A stretch of DNA of 5,428 nt, taken from Nitrosomonadales bacterium (GTDB taxonomy: Bacteria > Pseudomonadota > Gammaproteobacteria > Burkholderiales > SG8-41). The notes below the pieces were generated by a model, which was not told where the DNA came from, did no database searches, and saw only the letters and a list, made by a program, of their open reading frames with translations. Each line of letters starts with the position of its first letter. Position 1 is the first letter of the stretch. A program made the translations under genes and the position numbers. Shown here piece after piece: positions 1 through 5,428 of this stretch. The DNA lies in contig VFLF01000720.1 of NCBI GenBank assembly GCA_009885185.1, forward strand, positions 1 to 5,428. Direction: 5' to 3'.

Positions 1-196
1 GGGCGTTAAAGCCTTCGGCGGCGAACTCATTCCCGCCGGCAGCATCATCGTGCGCCAGCGCGGCACACGCATGCATGCGGGCGAGAATGTCGGCATGGGC
101 CGCGATCACACCCTGTTTGCGAAAGTGACCGGGCGCGTCGATTTCGCGCAAAAAGGCGCGCAAAAACACACCGTGGTAAGTGTACTCCCGGCCTGA
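1..196 (+). CDS. rpmA: 50S ribosomal protein L27, C-terminal part (5' end outside window)
   Basis: This is a structural protein of the large ribosomal subunit, located near the peptidyl-transferase centre. The reading frame begins at base 2 (GGC) and gives 64 residues ending in TGA at 194-196. It opens with GVKAFGGE and contains the L27 signatures [17 protein letters not shown] and GRDHTLFAK. By comparison with E. coli L27 (85 residues, remembered sequence), the visible part corresponds to residue 22 onward, so about 21 N-terminal residues lie upstream of the window and the C-terminus has normal length. L27 is usually co-transcribed with rplU (L21), which would be just upstream. A strong terminator follows 23 bases after the stop. 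Identification is secure. Confidence 0.97.
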   Translation, partial: GVKAFGGELIPAGSIIVRQRGTRMHAGENVGMGRDHTLFAKVTGRVDFAQKGAQKHTVVSVLPA

Positions 197-219
197 GATA
201 CTGGCTGATACCAGCAACA

Positions 220-245
220 AGCCCTGTCGCTGACAGGGCTTTTTT
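220..245 (+). terminator. Intrinsic terminator after rpmA
   Basis: A perfect 9-base-pair stem, AGCCCTGTC (220-228) with GACAGGGCT (232-240), closes a 3-base loop and runs straight into a T tract (240-245). This is a textbook rho-independent terminator that ends the rplU-rpmA transcript. A smaller CTGG/CCAG hairpin (201-214) sits just before it. Its position between rpmA and obgE implies that obgE has its own promoter or depends on read-through. Confidence 0.9.
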
Positions 246-254
246 GTCTCCGAA

Positions 255-300
255 GTGTTGGCGAATATTAGCGCATACAATCATAAGTATTTGTTTTAAA
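255..300 (+). promoter_or_regulatory. Possible obgE promoter and short leader
   Basis: The segment between the rpmA terminator and obgE is noticeably AT-rich compared with the flanking genes. TACAAT at 276-281 is one mismatch from the sigma70 -10 consensus. The -35 element is unconvincing: TTGGCG (258-263) is only 12 bases upstream, and the 17-base position (253-258) reads AAGTGT. If TACAAT is a real -10, transcription would start around 287-290, leaving a leader of only about 10-14 bases before the obgE ATG. No Shine-Dalgarno sequence is visible in that leader. Treat this as a weak candidate supported mainly by the terminator just upstream. Confidence 0.25.
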
Positions 301-1353
301 ATGAAATTTATAGACGAAGCCCTCATCGAAGTCCACGCCGGCAACGGCGGCGACGGCATGGCCAGCTTTCGCCGCGAGAAATTCATCCCTCGCGGCGGGC
401 CGGATGGCGGCGACGGCGGTCGCGGCGGCAGCATCTATGCCATTGCCGACTGTAACATCAACACGCTGATCGATTACCGCTATGCGCGCATCCATCGCGC
501 CAAGAACGGTGACAAGGGACAAGGCTCGGACTGCTACGGGCGCGGCGCGGACGACATCGAATTACGCATGCCGGTGGGCACCGTCATTAGCGATGCCGAA
601 ACCGGCGAGTTGATCGCCGACCTCGCCCGTCACGGGCAACGCGACATGATCGCGCGCGGCGGCAAGGGCGGCATCGGCAATCTGCATTTCAAATCCAGCA
701 CCAACCGCGCACCGCGCCAGTTCACGCGCGGCGAGGAAGGCGAAAACCGCCGGCTCAAGCTGGAACTGAAAGTACTTGCCGACGTCGGCCTGCTCGGCAT
801 GCCCAACGCCGGCAAGTCCACCTTGATCCGCGCCGTTTCCGCCGCCAAGCCCAAGGTTGCGGATTATCCTTTCACCACGCTGCACCCTAACCTGGGCGTG
901 GTGCGCGCCAATCTCAACCGCAGTTTTGTCATCGCCGACATTCCCGGCCTGATCGAAGGTGCGGCAGAAGGCGCCGGCCTCGGCCACCAGTTTTTGCGCC
1001 ATCTCGCGCGTACGCGGCTGTTACTGCATTTGATCGACGTAGCGCCGCTGGACGAAGGGGCCGATCCGGTCAAGGACGCCCGCGCGATCATCGCGGAATT
1101 GCGCAAGTACGACGAAGCCCTCTACAAAAAAACGCGCTGGCTGGTGCTCAACAAGATTGATCTGCTGGCGGAAGAAGTCCGCGAAAAAACCGTCAAGGAC
1201 ATCGTCCGGCGTTTGCGCTGGAAAGGACCCGTGTTCGTGATCTCGGCGATTTCCGCTACCGGCTGCAACGCGCTGGTACAGGCAATCATGGGGCACCTGG
1301 ACAGCCTTCCCGCTGCGGCGGCCGTCGAGGACGACGCCCACGCGCTGGCCTGA
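301..1353 (+). CDS. obgE: Obg-family GTPase, ribosome-associated (ObgE/CgtA)
   Basis: ObgE is an essential GTPase that binds the 50S subunit and links ribosome assembly to growth and stress state. The 350-residue product has two domains. The glycine-rich Obg fold (about 1-158) starts with [11 protein letters not shown] and carries GGDGGRGG near 36-43. The GTPase domain follows (about 159-335), with the P-loop GMPNAGKS at 166-173, the switch I region FTT at 191-193, DIPG at 213-216, NKID at 284-287 and SAIS at 315-318. All nucleotide-binding motifs are intact. The frame is open upstream to an ATG at 244, but that would add 19 residues not seen in the family and begin inside the terminator, so ATG 301 is chosen. 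No Shine-Dalgarno sequence is evident. The C-terminal tail is short (E. coli ObgE is about 390 residues with a long acidic tail). proB follows after 43 bases. Confidence 0.97.
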   Translation: MKFIDEALIEVHAGNGGDGMASFRREKFIPRGGPDGGDGGRGGSIYAIADCNINTLIDYRYARIHRAKNGDKGQGSDCYGRGADDIELRMPVGTVISDAETGELIADLARHGQRDMIARGGKGGIGNLHFKSSTNRAPRQFTRGEEGENRRLKLELKVLADVGLLGMPNAGKSTLIRAVSAAKPKVADYPFTTLHPNLGVVRANLNRSFVIADIPGLIEGAAEGAGLGHQFLRHLARTRLLLHLIDVAPLDEGADPVKDARAIIAELRKYDEALYKKTRWLVLNKIDLLAEEVREKTVKDIVRRLRWKGPVFVISAISATGCNALVQAIMGHLDSLPAAAAVEDDAHALA

Positions 1354-1396
1354 CCGGCGCCTGCAACGCAGACTGGTTTTTAGTGTTCTCCACACC

Positions 1397-2515
1397 ATGA
1401 CCTCTCCCCTGAAAACCGCCAAACGTTTCGTGGTCAAGGTCGGCTCCAGCCTCGTCACCAATCAGGGACAGGGCCTGGATCACGCCGCGCTCGCACGCTG
1501 GGCGGGGCAAATCGCGCAGTTGCGCAAACTCAATCGCGAAGTCGTGCTGGTGTCCAGCGGCGCCATCGCCGAAGGCATGCAACGGCTGGGTTGGAAGAAG
1601 CGCCCCCGCGCCGTGCATGAGCTACAGGCAGCGGCCGCCGTCGGTCAAATGGGACTGGTACAGGTATACGAGTCGTGCTTTCGAGTACACGGTTTGCTGA
1701 CCTCGCAGATACTGCTCACGCATGACGACCTGGCGGATCGCAAGCGCTACCTCAACGCGCGCTCGACGCTGCGCACGCTGCTGGCGCTGGGCGTGATACC
1801 CATCATCAACGAAAACGATACCGTCGCCACTGATGAAATCCGCGTCGGCGACAACGACACGCTGGGTTCGCTGGTCACCAATCTCATCGAGGCCGACGTG
1901 CTGGTGATACTCACCGACCAAACCGGACTGTTCGACGCCGATCCAAGAACCCATCCGCAGGCAAAGCTGGTGTCCGAGGCCGACGCCAGCGATCCGGCAC
2001 TCGAGAAAATGGCCGGCGGCGCGGGCAGCCACATCGGGCTGGGCGGCATGATTACCAAGGTCATTGCGGCGCAGCGCGCGGCGCGCGGGGGGGCGCACAC
2101 GCTGATCGCCTCGGGCCATGAACCCGACGTTCTGGTACGCCTCGCGCAGGGCGAACGCATTGGCACGCTGCTGCGAGCCAAATCCGCCACGCTCGCGGCA
2201 CGCAAACAATGGCTGGCCGACCATCTGCAAACACGCGGCAGCCTGATACTCGATGCGGGCGCGGTGCGCGCGCTGACTGCCGACGGCAAGAGCCTGCTGC
2301 CGATCGGCGTGCATGACGTCAGCGGAGAATTCGAACGCGGCGAAGCCGTGAGCTGCCGCGACGAACAACACCGCGAAATTGCACGCGGGCTGGTCAACTA
2401 CAGCGCGTCCGAGGCGCGGCGCATCCTGCGCACGCCGTCCAGCGAGATCGAGGCCAAACTCGGCTACGTGGACGAACCGGAGTTGATACACCGCGACAAT
2501 CTGGTATTGCTCTAA
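1397..2515 (+). CDS. proB: Glutamate 5-kinase with C-terminal PUA domain
   Basis: ProB phosphorylates L-glutamate with ATP to gamma-glutamyl phosphate, the first and feedback-controlled step of proline synthesis in the cytosol. The 372 residues fit the long bacterial form (E. coli 367). The amino-acid kinase domain (about 8-260) shows the nucleotide loop VVKVGSS at 12-18 with Lys14, VSSGAIAEG at 52-60, [11 protein letters not shown] at 138-148, GDND at 151-154, [11 protein letters not shown] at 173-183 and GGMITK at 216-221. Asp141, Asn153, Asp154 and Lys221 match the E. coli active-site residues Asp137, Asn149, Asp150 and Lys217 with a constant offset of four. The PUA domain covers about 278-355. 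The start is the first ATG in frame, 43 bases after obgE, with no good Shine-Dalgarno. It is probably co-transcribed with obgE. proA, the next enzyme, is not in this window. Confidence 0.97.
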   Translation: MTSPLKTAKRFVVKVGSSLVTNQGQGLDHAALARWAGQIAQLRKLNREVVLVSSGAIAEGMQRLGWKKRPRAVHELQAAAAVGQMGLVQVYESCFRVHGLLTSQILLTHDDLADRKRYLNARSTLRTLLALGVIPIINENDTVATDEIRVGDNDTLGSLVTNLIEADVLVILTDQTGLFDADPRTHPQAKLVSEADASDPALEKMAGGAGSHIGLGGMITKVIAAQRAARGGAHTLIASGHEPDVLVRLAQGERIGTLLRAKSATLAARKQWLADHLQTRGSLILDAGAVRALTADGKSLLPIGVHDVSGEFERGEAVSCRDEQHREIARGLVNYSASEARRILRTPSSEIEAKLGYVDEPELIHRDNLVLL

Positions 2516-2551
2516 GTCGCGAGATGCGCCTATCCGCGCGACGCAGCGGAT
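2516..2551. terminator. Hairpins in the proB / CNP1 convergent gap
   Basis: Two overlapping inverted repeats lie immediately after the proB stop: GTCGCG (2516-2521) with CGCGAC (2537-2542), and ATCCGC (2532-2537) with GCGGAT (2546-2551). They are mutually exclusive and GC-rich. Neither is followed by a T tract on either strand, so they are not classic intrinsic terminators. They could still slow or protect the ends of the two converging transcripts. This is the only non-coding DNA between the two genes (40 bases). Confidence 0.3.
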
Positions 2552-2555
2552 CGTA

Positions 2556-3104
2556 TCAATCCGGGCGTCGCGGCGGCCCGTATTTCAGCGTCTGAAGAAT
2601 CTGTTTTACTGGCGCGATGGTTTTTCTGCCGGGGCAAAAGTGCTCACGATGCAACGTCAGATGATGGTTATTGATGTCGCGAAATTCAATGCGCCGCCAC
2701 GCGGGATCGCGGGCGCGCGACCACTCGCTGCCGGGCCTCCCAAACGCGTAGACCTTGAGTTCACGCGATTCGCAGCGTATGCCCTCGAATGAAACATTGG
2801 TCGCGCCGCCGCCGGACCTGACCACCAAGGTATACCTCACCACGCCGTCATCACCCACCGACACAGAAGCCGCATCCACGAAGTAACTGTTTGCCGTATT
2901 GGCACCCGCATCAAATTTAAGCAGGTTTTCAGGTTTTGGATAGGACGGAATCTGCGCCTGCAATTCCGCCCAGGATTTTTTCTCCTGATCGAGATCGTAG
3001 TCCCAGTCTTTCCACTGCGCTGCGGCAGGCCGAACCAGCAGCAGCGCACTCACCGCCGCCAGCGATACGATACGCAACCACACACGAGCCTGGATGTGTA
3101 TCAC
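2556..3104 (-). CDS. Exported CNP1-like family protein, function unknown
   Basis: The 182-residue product matches what I know of the CNP1-like family (Pfam CNP1), small proteins found mainly in betaproteobacteria and commonly encoded convergent to proB. Residues 1-29 form a signal peptide: Arg7 and Arg11, a hydrophobic core at 12-24, and an Ala-Ala-Ala cleavage site before Gln30. The mature protein therefore acts in the periplasm or beyond. It starts with an aromatic, charged segment (QWKDWDYD) and has the conserved-looking stretch SYFVDAASVSVGDDGVVRYT (73-92). The mature part has only two cysteines, Cys111 and Cys157, which could form a disulfide. The start used is GTG at 3102-3104; a second GTG at codon 8 would shorten the N-region but keep the signal core. 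Only a weak ACGGA-like ribosome site is present. No enzymatic motif is recognisable. It lies 27 bases after the DUF3501 gene and may share its transcript. Confidence 0.85.
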   Translation of the reverse strand: MIHIQARVWLRIVSLAAVSALLLVRPAAAQWKDWDYDLDQEKKSWAELQAQIPSYPKPENLLKFDAGANTANSYFVDAASVSVGDDGVVRYTLVVRSGGGATNVSFEGIRCESRELKVYAFGRPGSEWSRARDPAWRRIEFRDINNHHLTLHREHFCPGRKTIAPVKQILQTLKYGPPRRPD

Positions 3105-3131
3105 TTAAAATATCCGTTATAAAACATATAC
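3105..3131 (-). promoter_or_regulatory. AT-rich gap, possible weak promoter for the CNP1-like gene
   Basis: This 27-base spacer is strikingly AT-rich in otherwise GC-rich DNA. On the minus strand, TTGTAA (starting within the end of the DUF3501 gene) and GATATT are separated by 17 bases, each matching four of six sigma70 consensus positions. A start from this pair would fall almost on the GTG start codon. The AT-richness could equally be a simple unstructured translation-initiation region within an operon. Low confidence. Confidence 0.15.
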
Positions 3132-3716
3132 TTACAATAAATCCCTTATCAAAGACGACGCCGTGGCCGCCTGTAACGGATCGACGGTCACACGGTATTG
3201 CGGATGATCCACGCCCGCCGCCAGCGTTGCCCCGGATTTCAAGGCTTGCCGCATTTTGTCATCCAGTTCAAAGCGCAGGAAGTGTACTGCGGACGTTTTT
3301 TCATCGGTTGAGCGGTCGAGGTCTTCGTCCGCTATCGCATACGCCGGCGGGAAGCCGGCCACGCGCACCCACACGCGGTCTTCGATGCCGATCAACTTCG
3401 CCAGCATACGTTGGCGTTCCTCGACGTCGGGGTACTCAATCATCATCGTCGCCTTCCAGTTGCCGCCGTCTGGAATCATCGGGTTATAGGCTTCGAGTTC
3501 GTCCTGAATGCCTGCTTCCTCGAAGATTTTTTCCACGCGCAGCATTTCCTGCACCTGGTAGCGCATGGTGAGCTCGTCTTCAAATATCAAGGTGATGTTG
3601 GCGCCGAGCGTCACGGTGCGTGTTTTCTTGTGCTCAATGACGCGCGCGCGAAAATCATTGCGTGCCTTGGTGTAGGCCTCGAGCGTCATCAGACTGTCGC
3701 GGGTAATTTTCGGCAT
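3132..3716 (-). CDS. DUF3501 family protein
   Basis: The 194-residue protein resembles the DUF3501 family, whose members are encoded beside rubrerythrin and GlpC-like iron-sulfur proteins. No reaction has been established for it that I know of. The N-terminal third is charged and helical in appearance (RNDFRARVIEHKKTRTV, about 19-35), followed by ITLIFEDELTMRYQVQEMLR at 41-60 and an EYPDVEERQRML segment near 94-105. There is no signal peptide, no membrane segment and no cysteine at all, so it does not itself carry an iron-sulfur cluster. It is likely a cytosolic partner or assembly factor for its neighbour, which is inference from position. It starts 17 bases after the iron-sulfur gene stop and has a strong ribosome binding site, indicating translation from the same mRNA. 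Confidence 0.87.
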   Translation of the reverse strand: MPKITRDSLMTLEAYTKARNDFRARVIEHKKTRTVTLGANITLIFEDELTMRYQVQEMLRVEKIFEEAGIQDELEAYNPMIPDGGNWKATMMIEYPDVEERQRMLAKLIGIEDRVWVRVAGFPPAYAIADEDLDRSTDEKTSAVHFLRFELDDKMRQALKSGATLAAGVDHPQYRVTVDPLQAATASSLIRDLL

Positions 3717-3718
3717 AA

Positions 3719-3725
3719 CTTCCTT
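3719..3725 (-). promoter_or_regulatory. Ribosome binding site of the DUF3501 gene
   Basis: On the minus strand AAGGAAG ends two bases before the ATG at 3714-3716, leaving four bases between AGGA and the start. It is the clearest Shine-Dalgarno sequence in the window and fixes this start. A second AAGGAA lies just upstream, overlapping the stop codon of the iron-sulfur gene, which suggests closely coupled translation. Confidence 0.75.
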
Positions 3726-3733
3726 ATCGTTCC

Positions 3734-5080
3734 TTAGAGTCCATACGCAATACGCAGCAGCGTCACGGGATGCTGCTTGTCAGCCTTGTTTTCAACTCCG
3801 CTCTCGTTGATGCCTTGCTGAATATGCCGCCCCGCAATCGCGCAGTCCGAACTGATGTAATCCGGTTGCGATGCGCTCATCAGCTTGAACACCGGTCGTC
3901 CGATTTTCATCGAATTTTCGTAGTACTCGCTTTTCACGCCCCAAGTTCCGTCGTGCCCCGCGCAGCGCTCCACGGTGGTCACCGTAGTGCCGGGGATTTT
4001 TTCCAGCATCTCGCGCGTTTTTTGCCCCATGTTCTGCACGCGCAGATGGCACGGGATGTGGTACGACACGCGGCCCAGCGGTGTCTTGAAATCGGTTTTC
4101 AGCAGGCTGTCTTTCTGGCGCAGCACAAAGTACTCAAACGGGTCATACATCGCCTCGGCCACCGCCTTCACATTCGCGTCGTCCGGGAACATCAATGGCA
4201 ATTCCTGCTTGAACATCAGCGCACACGACGGCACCGCGGCGAGTATGGCGTAGCCTTCGCGCGCGAGCTTCGCCAGCACCGGAATGTTGATCGCCTTGTT
4301 ACGTGAGACCGCCTCCAGATCACCCAGTTCCAACTTGGGCATGCCGCAGCACGCCTCTTTTTCCACCAGCTTAGCGGGGATCTCGTTGTGCGCCAGGATT
4401 TTCAGCAGGTCATGGCCGATGCCCGGCTCGTTGTAATTGATATAACAAGTGGAATAGATCGCCACCTTGCCCGGCGTTTGCGCGCCATCGCGCACCGGAA
4501 AAGTCTCATTGATATGCGCCGTGTTGCGGAACTTCGCGCTGTCGTACTCGGGCAGCACGCGGTCTTTATGCACGCCAAGCACACTGTCCATCAATCCGCG
4601 CGCGGCGCTGTTCTTGTTGACTGCGTTAACCACCTGCACCACCACCGGAATCGACGCCAGTTTGCCCATCGCATCGGTACTCGACAGCAGCTTGTCGCGA
4701 AAACCCACTTCGCCTTTTTTGAACTTCACCGACTTGGCGCGCAGCATCAGATGCGGAAAATCGACATTCCATTCGTGCGGCGGCACGTACGGACATTTCG
4801 TCATGTAGCACATGTCGCACAGGTAGCATTGGTCCACCACCTTGCCGAAATCCACCTTCGCCACGCCCTCGACTTCCATCGTCGGGTTGTCGTCAATCAG
4901 ATCGAACAGCGTCGGGAACGCCGTGCAAAGACTCACGCAGCGACGGCAGGTGTGGCAAATATCGAATACGCGCTCGAGTTCCTTGTTGAGCGATGCTTCG
5001 TCGTAAAACGCGTCCGACTTCCAGTCCAGCGCATGCCGCGTGGGCTTTTCCAGACTGCCTTCTTTAACGGTGATGGCCAT
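3734..5080 (-). CDS. GlpC/HdrB-like iron-sulfur protein with two ferredoxin clusters and two cysteine-rich (CCG) domains
   Basis: This 448-residue protein has the architecture of GlpC and heterodisulfide-reductase-type electron carriers. The ferredoxin-like N-terminal part has two cysteine sets for 4Fe-4S clusters: Cys42, 45, 48, 52 (CHTCRRCVSLC) and Cys85, 88, 91, 96 (CYLCDMCYMTKCP, with four rather than three residues before the last cysteine). Two CCG-type domains follow. The first has Cys212, the pair Cys244-Cys245 in ACCGMP, and Cys286 in PSC. The second has Cys344, a single Cys373 in CAGHDGTWG where the pair would be, and Cys413. There is no FAD-binding domain, signal peptide or membrane helix, so it is a cytosolic electron-transfer subunit that needs a partner. 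GlpC serves an anaerobic glycerol-3-phosphate dehydrogenase, but no glpA or glpB is present. With rubrerythrin upstream and DUF3501 downstream, a role in supplying electrons to rubrerythrin is plausible but unproven. Only a weak GAG ribosome site precedes the ATG. Confidence 0.93.
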   Translation of the reverse strand: MAITVKEGSLEKPTRHALDWKSDAFYDEASLNKELERVFDICHTCRRCVSLCTAFPTLFDLIDDNPTMEVEGVAKVDFGKVVDQCYLCDMCYMTKCPYVPPHEWNVDFPHLMLRAKSVKFKKGEVGFRDKLLSSTDAMGKLASIPVVVQVVNAVNKNSAARGLMDSVLGVHKDRVLPEYDSAKFRNTAHINETFPVRDGAQTPGKVAIYSTCYINYNEPGIGHDLLKILAHNEIPAKLVEKEACCGMPKLELGDLEAVSRNKAINIPVLAKLAREGYAILAAVPSCALMFKQELPLMFPDDANVKAVAEAMYDPFEYFVLRQKDSLLKTDFKTPLGRVSYHIPCHLRVQNMGQKTREMLEKIPGTTVTTVERCAGHDGTWGVKSEYYENSMKIGRPVFKLMSASQPDYISSDCAIAGRHIQQGINESGVENKADKQHPVTLLRIAYGL

Positions 5081-5086
5081 TTTCTC

Positions 5087-5121
5087 GTGAGGTGTTAGGG
5101 GTTACGTGTTAGGGATGAAGC
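5087..5121 (+). repeat. Degenerate 7-base tandem repeats, left array
   Basis: Five consecutive 7-base units fit the loose pattern GTKAGGN read on the plus strand. They start at 5087, 5094, 5101, 5108 and 5115; GTTAGGG occurs exactly twice (5094-5100 and 5108-5114), and the last unit is poorly conserved. The 9-base string GTGTTAGGG recurs with a 14-base period. The array ends six bases before the start codon of the iron-sulfur gene, so it forms most of that gene's 5' untranslated region if transcription comes from upstream. Confidence 0.6.
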
Positions 5122-5131
5122 GTTCGCGGGC

Positions 5132-5173
5132 AAAAAAAAAGGTGCGGGGCAGGCGCCCCATTCACGCCCCACC
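5132..5173 (-). terminator. Terminator-like hairpin with T9 tract after rubrerythrin
   Basis: Read on the minus strand, a GC-rich hairpin precedes nine consecutive T (A9 at 5132-5140 on the plus strand). Two foldings are possible. The inner one pairs GGGGC (5155-5159) with GCCCC (5146-5150) around a 4-base loop, five bases before the T tract. The outer one pairs GGTGGGGC (5166-5173) with GCCCC-GCACC (5141-5150) with one bulged G and abuts the T tract directly. It lies 33 bases after the rubrerythrin stop and upstream of the iron-sulfur gene, so it would end or attenuate transcription between them. Confidence 0.75.
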
Positions 5174-5201
5174 CCTCACCTCCTCACGTCTCACTCCTCG
5201 C
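5159..5201 (-). repeat. Degenerate 7-base tandem repeats, right array (opposite strand)
   Basis: Six 7-base units with the pattern GTGAGNN are readable on the minus strand. In plus-strand terms they occupy 5159-5165, 5166-5172, 5173-5179, 5181-5187, 5188-5194 and 5195-5201, with one extra base at 5180; most end in TCAC. The pattern is the same family as the left array but on the other strand, so the two arrays face each other around the A9 tract. Aligned as an inverted repeat over 28 bases, about 18 positions match by eye. The array begins four bases after the rubrerythrin stop codon. Confidence 0.6.
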
Positions 5202-5205
5202 GCTG

Positions 5206-5428
5206 CTAATCGGCCAGTGCGTCCAGCGCTTTCTGGAAGCGGTTGGCATGCGAGCGCTCGGCTTTGGCCAGCGTCTCGAACCAGTCGGCGATTTCGTCGA
5301 AGCCTTCTTCGCGTGCCGACTTGGCCATGCCCGGGTACATGTCGGTGTACTCGTGGGTTTCGCCGGCAATGGCGGCCTTCAGGTTGTCGCGGGTGCGGCC
5401 GATCGGCAGATCGGTGGCGGGGTCGCCA
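5206..5428 (-). CDS. Rubrerythrin family protein, C-terminal part (5' end outside window)
   Basis: Rubrerythrins are cytosolic non-haem di-iron proteins that reduce hydrogen peroxide to water. The visible 73 residues end with TAG at 5206-5208. They include [10 protein letters not shown], helix C with AGETHEY followed by TDMYPGMAK, and helix D with [20 protein letters not shown]. The two glutamates in GETHEY and the glutamate of AERSH correspond, by remembered comparison with Desulfovibrio rubrerythrin, to di-iron ligands Glu94, Glu97 and Glu127. The protein stops 13 residues after AERSH, so it has no C-terminal rubredoxin domain and needs an external electron donor. The N-terminal half, with the other ligands, lies beyond the window, and a rubredoxin domain at the N-terminus cannot be excluded. 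It is the first visible gene of the minus-strand cluster. Confidence 0.93.
   Translation of the reverse strand, partial: GDPATDLPIGRTRDNLKAAIAGETHEYTDMYPGMAKSAREEGFDEIADWFETLAKAERSHANRFQKALDALAD

Noticed and set aside
244..300. N-terminal extension of obgE from an ATG at 244
   Set aside because: It would begin inside the rpmA terminator T tract and add 19 residues absent from the family; the canonical MKFIDEA start is at 301.
1361..1386. CTGC/GCAG mini-hairpin followed by TTTTT between obgE and proB
   Set aside because: The stem is only four base pairs and five bases separate it from the T run; too weak to call a terminator.
1622..2491. Minus-strand open frame of 289 codons opposite proB
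   Set aside because: It is a shadow of proB codon bias; no family resemblance, and proB has every active-site motif on the other strand.
2936..3571. Plus-strand open frame of 211 codons spanning CNP1-like and DUF3501 genes
   Set aside because: Proline/serine/arginine-rich translation without domain character, overlapping two supported minus-strand genes.
4388..5098. Long plus-strand open frame (236 codons) opposite the Fe-S gene
   Set aside because: It is antisense to a confidently identified gene, its translation is His/Arg-rich low-complexity text with no recognisable domain, and such mirror frames are expected in GC-rich DNA.
5087..5201. CRISPR array
   Set aside because: The repeats are 7 bases with no spacers, degenerate, and without cas genes nearby.
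5184..5369. Minus-strand 61-codon open frame at the right end
   Set aside because: It overlaps rubrerythrin in another frame; the rubrerythrin frame gives the conserved di-iron helices.

Overview
The window looks like a GC-rich proteobacterial chromosome, most probably a betaproteobacterium. The main reasons are the gene order rpmA, obgE, proB followed by a convergent CNP1-like gene, which I know as a recurring betaproteobacterial arrangement, and the protein sequences themselves. I cannot place it at order level from this sequence alone. No mobile element, CRISPR array, tRNA or rRNA is visible.

Left half (1-2515, plus strand): housekeeping genes. The window opens inside rpmA (ribosomal protein L27, last 64 residues). 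A clear intrinsic terminator at 220-245 follows. Then come obgE (ribosome-associated GTPase, 301-1353) and, 43 bases later, proB (glutamate 5-kinase with PUA domain, 1397-2515). A 40-base convergent gap with small hairpins separates proB from the next gene.

Right half (2556-5428, minus strand, read right to left): a rubrerythrin (3' part only, 5206-5428), a 125-base intergenic region with a terminator-like hairpin, a T9 tract on the minus strand and degenerate 7-base repeats, then a GlpC/HdrB-like iron-sulfur protein (3734-5080), a DUF3501 protein (3132-3716) and an exported CNP1-like protein (2556-3104). The iron-sulfur and DUF3501 genes are 17 bases apart and almost certainly co-transcribed. 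The CNP1-like gene follows after 27 AT-rich bases.

How the genes may work together: rubrerythrins reduce hydrogen peroxide with electrons from a small redox carrier. This one ends without a C-terminal rubredoxin domain and is followed by a multi-cluster iron-sulfur protein with no flavin subunit beside it. The most interesting reading is a peroxide-defence or electron-transfer module in which the iron-sulfur protein, with DUF3501 as an unknown partner, feeds rubrerythrin. That is inference from context. The rubrerythrin, Fe-S and DUF3501 neighbourhood recurs in other genomes to my knowledge, so it is poorly characterised rather than unseen. The least explained DNA is the repeat-bearing spacer at 5081-5205.
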